29,023 bases of DNA from JBDTRY01 sp039931435 (GTDB lineage Bacteria; Acidobacteriota; Thermoanaerobaculia; Gp7-AA8): positions 1-29,023 of the forward strand of contig JBDTRY010000023.1 in assembly GCA_039931435.1 (NCBI GenBank), written 5' to 3'. A program made the translations under genes and the position numbers. Shown in pieces: positions 8,454-16,413 of the stretch. The notes below the pieces were generated by a model. That model made no database searches. It was not told where the DNA came from and saw nothing but the letters and a program-made list of their open reading frames with translations. How positions within the stretch are numbered: position 1 is the first letter of the stretch; each line of letters opens with the position of its first letter.

Positions 8454-8645
8454 CGAACCGGGTTGCCACTGACGCCCGCTACTCGATCGGCGCCCCGTTC
8501 CGGCATTCGGCAGCGACGGGTGGGGGAGCAGGCGGGTCGCCGTCGCCAAGCCTGCATGTATGCCGGGGAATCGGAGCCTTGCCAGTTCGAGGCTGCTGGA
8601 AGCGCGATGGACGTTGAGGATCGGCCCTTCCCTGCGTTGACTGGA

Positions 8646-8849
8646 TCACGACCGGGGCATGGAGGAACGGCACGCCTTCATCTCTTCGAGGGAACGGAAG
8701 CGTCGTACTCCCGGGTGCCGTGGGGTCCGGGAGGTGCGGCGGCCGAATTCCCACAGCGCCCTGATCACTTTGTAGAGATCCGGATCACCGGGCTCTCTCC
8801 ACCGGGGCTGGTTCATTTCCTCCACCGAGTGAAAGCGGCGAACGGGCAT
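8646..8849 (-). CDS. Small conserved-looking protein with a duplicated RRFxSxEEM motif
   Basis: This 67-residue ORF contains the same short motif twice: VRRFHSVEEMN near the start and VRRFRSLEEMK near the end. The middle is PRWREPGDPDLYKVIRALWEFGRR. The internal duplication, a strong Shine-Dalgarno (GGGGAGG, five bases before the ATG) and the TGATG overlap with an upstream ORF make it a credible real gene although it is short. From memory, small proteins with this kind of RRFRSVEEM sequence occur in Acidobacteria and Deltaproteobacteria, often beside nucleotidyltransferase-like genes. No function is known to me. It is too short for confident family assignment. Confidence 0.6.
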   Translation of the reverse strand: MPVRRFHSVEEMNQPRWREPGDPDLYKVIRALWEFGRRTSRTPRHPGVRRFRSLEEMKACRSSMPRS

Positions 8850-8929
8850 CAATCCTCCCCGAAGTTGAATCGCTCTCGCAGCAGTTCGGCATCAGCGCGA
8901 TCCTTCAATCTCATCGTCTGTCTCTTCAT
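8849..8929 (-). pseudogene. 26-codon ORF or 3' remnant of a larger gene, coupled to the small RRFxSxEEM gene
   Basis: The reading frame MKRQTMRLKDRADAELLRER plus FNFGED ends in TGA overlapping the ATG of the next ORF (TGATG), a typical translational coupling. 'LKDRADAELLRERF' resembles the C-terminal tail of nucleotidyltransferase-type proteins in which a KDxADxExLR pattern is common, so this may be what remains of such a gene. It could also be a genuine leader ORF, since a TATAAT box lies directly before its first ATG. Confidence 0.35.
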
Positions 8930-8935
8930 ATTATA
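8930..8935 (-). promoter_or_regulatory. TATAAT -10 box on the minus strand
   Basis: A perfect TATAAT directly precedes the ATG at 8929. Transcription starting about 7 bases downstream would fall inside that ORF and would favour its internal ATG (MRLKDRAD) or serve only the following small gene. No -35 box is evident. Confidence 0.35.
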
Positions 8936-8940
8936 GAGGG

Positions 8941-9042
8941 TTCTCGGAGTCCTCCCTCTACGACTTCCGGAACGAGATTCCCTCGCCGGATATCGAGCGT
9001 GGAGACAGCGATCTGTTTGCCGCTATCCTGTTCAAGTTCTGA
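8941..9042 (+). pseudogene. C-terminal remnant of an outer-membrane beta-barrel protein
   Basis: The frame reads FSESSLYDFRNEIPSPDIER, then GDSDLFAAILFKF and stop. An alternating hydrophobic last strand ending in Phe is the hallmark of outer-membrane beta-barrels. No in-frame body of such a gene exists upstream, where the sequence instead belongs to the minus-strand small ORFs. I read this as the end of a deleted gene. A chance ORF cannot be excluded for 34 codons. Confidence 0.35.
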
Positions 9043-9101
9043 TCCCGCGACGATGAAGGCGAGAGGCCGGGCCAATTCCCAAACCACTGGAGCCGTGATT
9101 G

Positions 9102-9788
9102 ATGAAGCTGGAACTGCGGAAGGACCCCCGGGACCTCCACGAGGCTTACGCCGGTGCCACGCCCTTCCCCCACATCGTCGTGGACGATCTGTTTCCCGAC
9201 GATCAGCTGGAGCAGGTGTTGCGCGAGTTCCCGTCCTCGCGCGAAGGCGGCTGGCGGCGGTTCGACAGCGCCACCGAGAAGAAGCTCGGTTTCCGGCATG
9301 ACAACACCGAGATCGGCACCATGACCCGTGAGTTTCTCTTCTGGATGAACTCATTCGAAATGCTCGCTTTTCTGGAAACTCTTACAGGAATCGACGGATT
9401 GATCCCGGATCCTTACTTCGGCGGTGGTGGTCTGCATCAGATCGAGCGGGGCGGGTTTCTGAACGTACACGCCGACTTCAACTGGCATCCCAAACTTCGT
9501 CTCGACCGCCGTCTGAACATGCTCGTCTATCTGAACAGGGACTGGCCCGACGAGTACGGCGGCAATCTCGAGCTGTGGGATGGATCTTCGCCTGTCCACT
9601 CCATACAGCCGCTCTTCAACCGCACGGTCGTCTTCAGCACGACTGATCAATCCTTTCACGGTCATCCTCAGCCACTCTCCTGCCCGCCCGGACGCTCCCG
9701 CAAGTCGGTTTCGTTGTACTACTACACGAATGGGCGTCCGGAGAGCGAGCGATCCGCGGCCCATGACACGATCTTTCTCGAGAAGTGA
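9102..9788 (+). CDS. 2-oxoglutarate/Fe(II)-dependent oxygenase (prolyl 4-hydroxylase-like)
   Basis: This 228-residue protein has the double-stranded beta-helix oxygenase pattern. The iron ligands are visible as HAD (His123, Asp125) in NVHADFNWHP and His186 in SFHGHP; Arg200 in SRKSVSLYYY fits the residue that binds the 2-oxoglutarate carboxylate. The family hydroxylates proteins or small molecules using O2 and 2-oxoglutarate in the cytoplasm. The N-terminal FPHIVVDDLFPDDQLEQV is typical of the stand-alone bacterial members. A TTG at 9099 extends the frame by one codon; the ATG at 9102 with GGAG nine bases before it is preferred. The gene stands alone between repeat-rich gaps. The substrate is unknown. 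Confidence 0.88.
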   Translation: MKLELRKDPRDLHEAYAGATPFPHIVVDDLFPDDQLEQVLREFPSSREGGWRRFDSATEKKLGFRHDNTEIGTMTREFLFWMNSFEMLAFLETLTGIDGLIPDPYFGGGGLHQIERGGFLNVHADFNWHPKLRLDRRLNMLVYLNRDWPDEYGGNLELWDGSSPVHSIQPLFNRTVVFSTTDQSFHGHPQPLSCPPGRSRKSVSLYYYTNGRPESERSAAHDTIFLEK

Positions 9789-9950
9789 ACCCGACGTGCG
9801 ATGGTAACCGATCGGAGCGACGCCTTCCAGGCGTCTGGACGGGCGGCGTCCCGCGCCGCCCCCTGTCAAATCTCAGCCAATTTCTTACATGAGAAGGATG
9901 TATTTCGCCCCCGGCGCGACCAAGACAGAGGATCAGCGATTTCTGCACAG

Positions 9951-10114
9951 CCTCTGAGGGAGCGCAGCGAGCGAAGGATCTCTTCAACGAGGAATCAGCT
10001 GGCAAGAGGGAAGGTGGAAGAGATCCCTCGCTCGACGCTCAGGATGACAGCCGGCCATAATGTTTCTTCACCCTGGTTCAGCGCCTCCGCGATGCCCTCG
10101 CTTGTAAGAAGCTC
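9951..10114 (+). repeat. Intergenic hairpin repeat, copy with tail
   Basis: This copy matches the one at 8174-8340, but its first bases are eroded (CCTCTGAGGGAGCG instead of GTCATCCTGAGGGAGCG). The 3' arm ends in GGATGAC at 10042-10048. The tail runs from GTTTCTTC at 10062 to TAAGAAGCTC at 10114. It fills most of the 360-base gap between the oxygenase and mutase genes. Confidence 0.85.
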
Positions 10115-10148
10115 ACCTGGAGTTTCTTCCCTGTTCGAGCAGACGTGA

Positions 10149-11777
10149 TCAGAGTCCCTGCTCCCGGTGCTCGCCGAAGATGGTTTTCAGAGTGGTCACG
10201 ATCTCGCCCACGGTGGCGTGCGACCGCACGGCCTCGACGATCAAAGGCATGAGGTTTCCGCCGTTGGCGGCGCTCTCGTGCAGCGCATCGAGCGAGGCCT
10301 TGAAGCGTGCGGCGCTCTTCGCGTCCGAATCCCGCTGACGCCGGAACTCCTGGAGTCTGGCGATCTGTTCCGGCTCGACCCGCTCGTCGATGCGCAGCGT
10401 CGGCAGTGTCAGTCCTTCCGCCTCTACGAACTCGTTCACTCCCACCACGATAGCCCGGTTCTCTTCCAGGGCCCGTTGCGCCCGGTACGAGGCGTCGGCA
10501 ATCTCCCGCTGGATCCAGCCTTCCTCAAGGGCTTGCAGCGATCCCCCCATGCCATCGATACGCGTGATCAGTTCCTCCGCTTTCCTTTCTATGTCCAGCG
10601 TCAGCGCTTCCACTTCGTACGATCCGCCCAGGGGATCTGCGCAGGCAGCAACGCCGGTTTCGAACCCGAGAATCTGTTGCGTTCGCAGGGCGATCTTCGC
10701 CGCCTCCTCGGTCGGAAGAGCCAGTGCTTCATCGCGCGAGTTCGTATGGAGGGACTGACATCCGCCGAGAACCGCGGCCATGGCCTGGTAGGCCACGCGA
10801 ACGACGTTGTTCTCCGGCTGCTGGGCTGTAAGGGTGGATCCTGCAGTCTGGGCGTGAAAACGGAGGGCCATTGAGCGTGGATCCTTCGGAGAGAAACGCT
10901 CGGAGATCAGGCGTGCCCAGAGTTTCCGCGCCGCGCGGAACTTGGCCACCTCTTCCAGAAAATTGTTGTGACTGTTGAAGAAGAAGGAGATTCGAGGAGC
11001 GAAGGCATCGATGTCCAGCCCCCGTTCCACGGCTCGGCGGACGTACTCCAGTCCGTTGGCCAGGGTAAAGGCAACTTCCTGAACCGCTGTCGATCCAGCT
11101 TCGCGAATGTGATAGCCGGAAATGGAGATCGTGTTCCAGCGCGGTACTTCATTCGAGCAGAACTCGAAGATGTCGCTGACCAGGCGCAGCGAGGGCCGCG
11201 GAGGAAAGATGTACGTGCCGCGCGCGGCGTACTCCTTGAGGATGTCGTTCTGCACGGTTCCCCGCAGCTCCGCCCAGGGCGTTCTCCGCCGCTCGGCCAC
11301 GACGAGAACCATGGCCAGCAGAATGGACGCCGGTGCGTTGATGGTCATGGAGATCGAGACCTTGTCCAGCGGTATGCAGTCGAGGAGGACCTCCATGTCT
11401 TCGATGGAATCGATGGCCACACCCACGTTTCCGACCTCGCCGCGGGCCAGTTCGGCGTCGGAATCCATCCCGATCTGCGTGGGTAGATCGAAGGCCACCG
11501 AGAGACCGGTCGTGCCGTGGTCGAGAAGATATCGATAGCGATGGTTCGATTCGGCGGCAGTGGAAAATCCGGCGTACTGACGCATGGTCCAGAGCTTGCC
11601 GCGATACATCGAGGCCCGCACTCCGCGCGTGAAGGGGAGCTGGCCCGGCCTTCCCAGGTCCTTTTCGGCGTCGAATCCTCGAGCTGAGAGTGACAAAGCG
11701 TCGAAGACTTCCGGAAGCTCGAATCCGGAAGTCGTAGTGAATTCCGGTTCGGGCGGTGTATTGTTCTTCTCGGTCAT
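10149..11777 (-). CDS. Methylmalonyl-CoA mutase, large (catalytic) subunit without B12-binding domain
   Basis: The 542-residue protein covers the substrate-binding TIM barrel of acyl-CoA mutases, which interconvert methylmalonyl-CoA and succinyl-CoA with adenosylcobalamin. TMRQYAGFSTAAESN places the key Tyr at residue 68 and PPRPSLRL places Arg198. This Tyr/Arg pair marks methylmalonyl-CoA rather than isobutyryl-CoA mutase, which has Phe and Gln. GYHIREAG gives the conserved His223. The C-terminal cobalamin-binding domain (DxHxxG) is absent, so a separate small subunit must be encoded elsewhere; none is in this window. The ATG at 11777 has GGAG five bases upstream; the frame extends open to 11957 but the extra residues overlap the divergent promoter region. 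It likely acts in propionate or branched-chain catabolism. Confidence 0.93.
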   Translation of the reverse strand: MTEKNNTPPEPEFTTTSGFELPEVFDALSLSARGFDAEKDLGRPGQLPFTRGVRASMYRGKLWTMRQYAGFSTAAESNHRYRYLLDHGTTGLSVAFDLPTQIGMDSDAELARGEVGNVGVAIDSIEDMEVLLDCIPLDKVSISMTINAPASILLAMVLVVAERRRTPWAELRGTVQNDILKEYAARGTYIFPPRPSLRLVSDIFEFCSNEVPRWNTISISGYHIREAGSTAVQEVAFTLANGLEYVRRAVERGLDIDAFAPRISFFFNSHNNFLEEVAKFRAARKLWARLISERFSPKDPRSMALRFHAQTAGSTLTAQQPENNVVRVAYQAMAAVLGGCQSLHTNSRDEALALPTEEAAKIALRTQQILGFETGVAACADPLGGSYEVEALTLDIERKAEELITRIDGMGGSLQALEEGWIQREIADASYRAQRALEENRAIVVGVNEFVEAEGLTLPTLRIDERVEPEQIARLQEFRRQRDSDAKSAARFKASLDALHESAANGGNLMPLIVEAVRSHATVGEIVTTLKTIFGEHREQGL

Positions 11778-11842
11778 TACGTCTCCGGCAGTCTGGTGTG
11801 TTCGGCGTCGCGACGCGCCGGCATGCAGGGGTCCCGAGGGCG

Positions 11843-11848
11843 ATTCTA
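11843..11848 (-). promoter_or_regulatory. TAGAAT -10 box for the mutase gene
   Basis: TAGAAT on the minus strand lies about 65 bases before the ATG at 11777, in the 200-base divergent region shared with the DUF4388 gene. No clear -35 box is present. Confidence 0.4.
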
Positions 11849-11945
11849 GCCCACGGTCCCTCCGGGTTTCGGATCCAGGCGATGGCCAGGGCGAAAAGAC
11901 GAAGTCCGGAAGCTCTTTCATTTCAGCGGATCCACCAGTTCGTAT

Positions 11946-11954
11946 TGCTATAAT
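11946..11954 (+). promoter_or_regulatory. Extended -10 promoter (TGCTATAAT) for the DUF4388/TPR gene
   Basis: A perfect TATAAT at 11949-11954 is preceded by TG one base upstream. Transcription would start near 11961, leaving a leader of about 17 bases before the ATG at 11978. Confidence 0.65.
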
Positions 11955-11977
11955 CAACCTCTTTTTCTGCGACGACC

Positions 11978-13108
11978 ATGGGCCTCAACGGCAACCTCGA
12001 CACCATGCTTCTCGCCGATCTTCTCCAATGGCTAAGCCTTGGCCAGAAGACCGGAACGCTCCACGTGTCCACTCCGCAACGCCAGCGCCGGATCTACTTC
12101 AAGGAAGGCCGGGTAATCGCTTCGGCCTCGACGGACCCCGCCGAGTACCTCTCTGGGTTTCTGATGAGTCAGGGTTACGTCACTCGGGAACAGCTGGACA
12201 AGGCCATCAAGGCCCAGGGGCAATCCAAGATGCTTCTGGGGAAAATCCTGGTCATGATCGACTCGATCAGCGAGCAGGATCTGCTGCGTCTGATGCGCAT
12301 CAAGGCCGAGGAGGAAATCTACGATCTGTTCCTCTGGAAAGAAGGGGAGTTCGAGTTCATCGACAACGAATTGCCCACGATGGACATGGTGCCGCTGCAG
12401 ATCGATCTCACGGGCGTGATCATGGAGGGGACTCGGCGTCAGGATGAGTGGAAGCGCATTGAACATCTCATCCCCAGCCGGTCATCGACGCCGATCATCG
12501 AATCTCCGGTGGATCAGGACACGCTTTCGGAGGTGCAGAAACTGATTCTGCAGTGCGTGAACGGTCACCGCACGATCGATCAGATCATTTCCGAGAGTCA
12601 TTCCCCGCTTTTCCTGGTGGGTACGACTCTGGCGGAGCTGAATCGCGATGGAGCGGTGCGGTTTCTCCCGCCTCAAGAAGAATCCCCTCCGCCCGTCCCC
12701 CAACCGCCGCCGGCGCCTTTCCGCCCGGAGGACGAGATCGAGTCGCTCCTGGGACGGGCCAAGGAGGCCCTGAACGCCGGTGAGTACGAACAATCGATTC
12801 GCCTGCTGAAGGCTGCCCAGAACCTCGATCCATCCAATAAACAGGTGATCAACACGTTCAAGGGCGCGGAAACGGTCATCACTTCCCAGTTGAAGAAGGA
12901 AGGCATCTCCCTTTCCAAAATTCCTCGAGTGACGCAGCCTATGGAGTCGATCACGGAGATGGATTTCTCGCCCAATGAGGGGTTCATCCTCTCCCGCATC
13001 AACGGCATCTGGGATATTGGATCGATCGTGAAAATCAGTCCGCTGCGGGAATCGGAAGCGCTGCTGATCTTTCACCGGTTGTTGAAAGCCGGCATCATCG
13101 AGCTGTAG
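11978..13108 (+). CDS. DUF4388 (PatA-like N-terminal) protein with TPR segment
   Basis: This 376-residue cytoplasmic protein opens with the DUF4388 pattern: GNLDTMLLADLLQWLSLGQK, then TGTLHVS, RRIYFKEGRVIASASTD and GEFEFID near residue 127. DUF4388 is found in PatA-like and gliding or signalling proteins and is thought to be a protein-interaction domain. A proline-rich linker (about 230-245) and a TPR-like helical pair (AKEALNAGEYEQSIRLLKAAQNLDPSN) follow. The last 60 residues (EGFILSRINGIWDIGSIVKI) look like a small winged-helix or repeat of the DUF4388-associated type. A second DUF4388 protein lies at 20316. No enzymatic motif is present. Confidence 0.85.
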   Translation: MGLNGNLDTMLLADLLQWLSLGQKTGTLHVSTPQRQRRIYFKEGRVIASASTDPAEYLSGFLMSQGYVTREQLDKAIKAQGQSKMLLGKILVMIDSISEQDLLRLMRIKAEEEIYDLFLWKEGEFEFIDNELPTMDMVPLQIDLTGVIMEGTRRQDEWKRIEHLIPSRSSTPIIESPVDQDTLSEVQKLILQCVNGHRTIDQIISESHSPLFLVGTTLAELNRDGAVRFLPPQEESPPPVPQPPPAPFRPEDEIESLLGRAKEALNAGEYEQSIRLLKAAQNLDPSNKQVINTFKGAETVITSQLKKEGISLSKIPRVTQPMESITEMDFSPNEGFILSRINGIWDIGSIVKISPLRESEALLIFHRLLKAGIIEL

Positions 13109-13148
13109 ATCGCCGTCCGAAGCAAGACAATCCCGCCTCAGCCAGCGA

Positions 13149-13601
13149 TTAGTCCAGGCCCATCTTTTCCCGCAGCTTCAATTCCAGGGCGTTCATCTCG
13201 CCTGCATCGGTCTCGTGATCGAATCCGAAGGCGTGAATGATGCCGTGCAGCAGCAGATAGCGGACTTCCGTGGCGATGGAGTGTTTCTGTGATGCGGCCT
13301 GGCGGGAAGCCTGGTCCAGCGAGATGACGATATCGCCCAGCGGATGGGAGCTGAGGCCCGGCTGGGAATACGACTCGTCAGCAGGAAAGGTGAGCACGTC
13401 CGTGGTCTGGTTCCTTCCACGGAAATCACGATTGAGCAGGCACATCTCGTCGTCGCCGATGATGGCTACGGAAATCTCCGAGGCTCTGATGGCCGCGGAG
13501 CGGACGCGCTCGATGCTGCGTACGGACTGCAGTACGAATTCCCGCATGGCCGCGCGGCTGAAGCGAGGAACGGATCTTCCGGTAATTTCGACTTCGATCA
13601 C
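13149..13601 (-). CDS. ybeY: Endoribonuclease YbeY (16S rRNA maturation and ribosome quality control)
   Basis: At 150 residues the protein has the normal YbeY length. The zinc-binding H3-H5-H motif is present as HGIIHAFGFDH (His119, His123, His129). Upstream it has the family strand LNRDFRGRNQTTDVLTFP and LGDIVIS. YbeY is a metal-dependent RNase that processes the 3' end of 16S rRNA and takes part in ribosome quality control. The start overlaps the last four bases of phoH (13598-13601), the usual phoH-ybeY pairing, which implies translational coupling. Confidence 0.96.
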   Translation of the reverse strand: MIEVEITGRSVPRFSRAAMREFVLQSVRSIERVRSAAIRASEISVAIIGDDEMCLLNRDFRGRNQTTDVLTFPADESYSQPGLSSHPLGDIVISLDQASRQAASQKHSIATEVRYLLLHGIIHAFGFDHETDAGEMNALELKLREKMGLD

Positions 13602-14557
13602 TGCCTGGACTCTTCCGCGAGATGATCGCGCCGGTCGTAGGCGCCGACGATCTTGCCAACCAGCGGGTGGCGAACGATGTCCCGTTCGGTGAAGTCGAAG
13701 AAGCGAATTCCCTCGACGTGCCCGAGCAACTCGCGCGCGTCACGCAATCCGGAACGTTTCCCCTCGGGAAGATCGACCTGGGTGATGTCTCCGGTGATTA
13801 CGGCCTTCGATGCGAACCCGAGACGGGTCAGAAACATCTTCATCTGCTCGGGGGTCGTGTTCTGGGCTTCATCGAGAATGATGAAGGCGTCATTGAGGGT
13901 GCGGCCGCGCATGAAAGCCAGCGGGGCGATTTCGATCAGCCCGCGCTCGAGGAGTTTCCCCACTTTTTCGAAACCGAGAATGTCGTAGAGCGAGTCGTAC
14001 AGCGGACGGAGGTAGGGGTTGATTTTTTCGGCGAGGTCCCCGGGTAGAAATCCGAGCTTCTCGCCGGCCTCCACGGCCGGGCGGCAGAGAACGATTCGCT
14101 TCATGACGCGCTCGTTCAGGGCCACAGCGGCTGCGGCCACTGCCAGAAACGTCTTGCCCGTGCCGGCGGGACCGATGGCGAAGGTGATGTCGAACTCCTG
14201 CATGGCCTGAAGGTAGAGCTGCTGGTTTACGTTTCGTGGAGTGACCACTTTCCTCAGCGCCGGCTGGAGTGAATCGCCGGCGAAAAAGTCCACGAGATTG
14301 ACGTCGGGTTTTTCCCGGAGCACTCGAATGGCGGTAATGAGGTCGGATTTCTTGAGCTGGTGCCCGCGGTCGACAAGATCGTTGAGCTGCTTCAGTAACT
14401 TCTCGGCGAGCGTGACGTTGCTCTCTTCCCCCTGGAAGAAAATCTCGCTGCCGCGCGCTGAAATGCGGACATGGAATGCCTGCTCCACGAGGCGGAGATT
14501 TTCGTCATGAATACCGAAGAGTGTGGTCACGGCGCTGTCGTTCAGGGTCAGGCTCAT
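13598..14557 (-). CDS. ybeZ: PhoH-family ATPase (YbeZ-like)
   Basis: The 319-residue protein has an N-terminal KH-like region (about 20-60) and a P-loop ATPase core with Walker A GPAGTGKT at 129-136 and Walker B IILDEAQN, followed by the PhoH-typical TPEQMKMFLTRLGF. PhoH/YbeZ proteins work with YbeY in RNA handling, and the 4-base overlap with ybeY fits that. GGAGG lies 12 bases before the ATG, a rather long spacing. A gap of 112 bases separates it from the rhodanese gene, so it could be co-transcribed with that block or start anew; no clear promoter is seen. Confidence 0.95.
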   Translation of the reverse strand: MSLTLNDSAVTTLFGIHDENLRLVEQAFHVRISARGSEIFFQGEESNVTLAEKLLKQLNDLVDRGHQLKKSDLITAIRVLREKPDVNLVDFFAGDSLQPALRKVVTPRNVNQQLYLQAMQEFDITFAIGPAGTGKTFLAVAAAAVALNERVMKRIVLCRPAVEAGEKLGFLPGDLAEKINPYLRPLYDSLYDILGFEKVGKLLERGLIEIAPLAFMRGRTLNDAFIILDEAQNTTPEQMKMFLTRLGFASKAVITGDITQVDLPEGKRSGLRDARELLGHVEGIRFFDFTERDIVRHPLVGKIVGAYDRRDHLAEESRQ

Positions 14558-14669
14558 AAAAATTCAGTTCCTCCGGTGCTGCTCATCATCAGGAGAGTTG
14601 TTCTCGAAAGCAGGAGCGGAACCGCCAAATTCCGTGTTCCAGCCGTTCCACAGGTTCTTCTTCACGCTT

Positions 14670-14993
14670 CTAGTATGTGGGCATTTCCGGATCGACACGC
14701 CGTGACCATTCGGCAATTCCGCCACGCAGCGAACAGACTCTGAAGCCGTTGCGCCGGAGGAATTCGGCAGCCTGTAGTGACCGGATTCCATGATGGCAAT
14801 AGAGAACAATTTCACGTTCCCGGGGAAAAGCGGTCATTTTTCTTGTGATCTGATCGAGCGGCACCAGTTCGGAGGGCTCCAGGCGGCAGATGTCCTGCTC
14901 CCAGGGCTCGCGAACATCGACGACGAGCGGCGGCGCTTCGCTGGCGAGCAATGCCTGAAGCTGGTCCACTTCGATTTCCAGAGGGAGGTTCAC
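14670..14993 (-). CDS. Single-domain rhodanese-like protein
   Basis: This 107-residue protein is one rhodanese domain: VVDVREPWEQ near residue 24, then the active-site loop CHHGIRS with Cys66, and LRGGIAEWSRRVD at the end. Such proteins carry persulfide sulfur or act as sulfur-transfer partners. The six-residue active loop (HHGIRS) is the size of sulfurtransferases rather than Cdc25-type phosphatases. The start codon is GTG, overlapping the TGA of rsmD by four bases (14990-14993). The acceptor is unknown; tRNA thiolation would suit the RNA-processing neighbourhood but is only inference. Confidence 0.9.
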   Translation of the reverse strand: MNLPLEIEVDQLQALLASEAPPLVVDVREPWEQDICRLEPSELVPLDQITRKMTAFPREREIVLYCHHGIRSLQAAEFLRRNGFRVCSLRGGIAEWSRRVDPEMPTY

Positions 14994-15550
14994 GCGGCGG
15001 CCACCTCGAGAAAGGTGATGGCCACGTCACCGTACGCCACTGTGCGGGACAGCGAGAGGCGGCGAAGTCTTTGCCAGTCGAATGGAATCGGTCCCTTTCG
15101 ATGCTCGATGCCGACGATTGCCTCGACCGCCATGCGCGGGAAGGAGTCCAGAGCATCCACGAGCAGCTGGTAGTCCGGGTAGGCGTACGGAGGGTCGGCG
15201 TAGACGATGCCGAAGTCCAGACTGTCATCGAGCCGTTTCAGCCCAAGGATAGCGTCGGCGGCGATCGCCGTTATGGGCACGTCCCATTCCTGGGCCATTC
15301 GCTGGATGGCCTGGACGGACTTTCTGCTCTGATCCATGGCGATGGCGAGCCGGGCGTTACGGGAGACGGCTTCAAACGAGAAGACTCCACTGCCGGCGAA
15401 AAGGTCGAGAAAGACCGCGTCCTGGATACGTGCTCCGACGATGTTGAAGAACGCCTGGCGCGCGCGGCCGGAAGTGGGGCGGACGTTTCCCGAAGGAGCG
15501 GAGATCCGGCGTCCCCTCAGGTCTCCGCCTGTAATTCGCAGGCCTGTCAT
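14990..15550 (-). CDS. rsmD: 16S rRNA (guanine966-N2)-methyltransferase RsmD
   Basis: The 186-residue protein starts MTGLRITGGDLRGRRI and continues with RPTSGRARQAFFNIV, both RsmD hallmarks. The SAM-binding motif DLFAGSG is at 49-55 and the N6/N2-type catalytic motif DPPY at 119-122. RsmD methylates G966 of 16S rRNA in the 30S head. The ATG at 15550 was chosen because it overlaps the stop of the upstream gene by four bases (ATGA) and matches the family N-terminus; the frame is open to 15640 but this lies inside the upstream gene. It overlaps the next gene by four bases as well. Confidence 0.95.
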   Translation of the reverse strand: MTGLRITGGDLRGRRISAPSGNVRPTSGRARQAFFNIVGARIQDAVFLDLFAGSGVFSFEAVSRNARLAIAMDQSRKSVQAIQRMAQEWDVPITAIAADAILGLKRLDDSLDFGIVYADPPYAYPDYQLLVDALDSFPRMAVEAIVGIEHRKGPIPFDWQRLRRLSLSRTVAYGDVAITFLEVAAA

Positions 15551-16386
15551 TCCTTGTTCGGCGCGGTCCTCCGCGAACCGATGAAAAGGTTGTGAAGGTC
15601 CTTCGAGGCCACGAAAATCCGCGTCGGTTCGGACAGGCATCGCAGCTCGACCATCGCCCCGGACTGCATCAGCCGCGTCACTTCATAGACCTTGCGGTCC
15701 GACGACACCAGTTGATCGCCGACGGAAGGCTGGTACCCGGCCACGCTGGATGAGACTTCGCGGTCCTGGGCAACGGCGCGGAGCAGATCCTCCATGATCG
15801 TGCGCTGCCGCGCCAGAGAAGCGGGCAGCATCACGGTGGGATCGAACTTCCGTTCGACCCAGGACCCGTTCCCCTCGTAAACGCGTAGGGTGGCCAGGCT
15901 TCCCTTGATGGGAACGGTCAGGAACTGCTGCTGGACGTCCGTCAGCGAAGCGGTGGTCAATTCCTTCTGATAGTTGGTCAATGCGTCTTCAGGAAGAATG
16001 ATTTTCTTGGCCAGCACGCCGTCCCTGGCGCTGATCCTGATCGCCACCAGCCCGTTCCGGAACAGGGTGATGCGCTGGGTCAGCTCCGGGAGGCGTACCG
16101 AATAATCCGCGAGCGGCCGGGGTAGCTGTCCGTCGACGAGCTGCGATCCGATGGCCTGTCGCGCCCCGTCGAGTTCCGGAATCTCGAACTGGCTCTGATC
16201 GATATTGCTCTCTTCCGGAATGTCCACGGCGATGGCGCCCCCCAGAGGAGCGGGGTCGACGGTGGAAATATCGCGCGGCTGATCGGCTGGCGGTGGATCC
16301 GGCGGCGACTGCTGGGCCAGGAGAGTGGAAATCGGAAGCGAGAGCGCGAGCAGTGCCCACATCAGCCGGCGCACGATCATACCCAT
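15547..16386 (-). CDS. Predicted secreted protein of unknown function
   Basis: This 279-residue protein begins with a clear Sec signal peptide (basic MGMIVRRLM, hydrophobic core WALLALSLPISTLL, cleavage near AQQ), then a proline-rich linker. The mature part has no motif I recognise; it is rich in beta-like alternation and contains a stretch with RKFDPTVMLPASLARQRTIM. The ATG at 16386 has GGGGAG eight bases upstream; a second ATG at 16380 is possible. It sits between cca and rsmD with a 4-base overlap to rsmD, so it is part of the same transcript, although its location outside the cytoplasm does not match its neighbours' jobs. Confidence 0.8.
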   Translation of the reverse strand: MGMIVRRLMWALLALSLPISTLLAQQSPPDPPPADQPRDISTVDPAPLGGAIAVDIPEESNIDQSQFEIPELDGARQAIGSQLVDGQLPRPLADYSVRLPELTQRITLFRNGLVAIRISARDGVLAKKIILPEDALTNYQKELTTASLTDVQQQFLTVPIKGSLATLRVYEGNGSWVERKFDPTVMLPASLARQRTIMEDLLRAVAQDREVSSSVAGYQPSVGDQLVSSDRKVYEVTRLMQSGAMVELRCLSEPTRIFVASKDLHNLFIGSRRTAPNKE

Positions 16387-16413
16387 CCCAATGTCTCCCC
16401 GTGAAGCGATGCT

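Noticed and set aside
8463..8936. Plus-strand open frame of 157 codons opposite the small ORFs
   Set aside because: No start signal and no domain; its frame is the antisense of the better supported minus-strand pair and part of the repeat zone.
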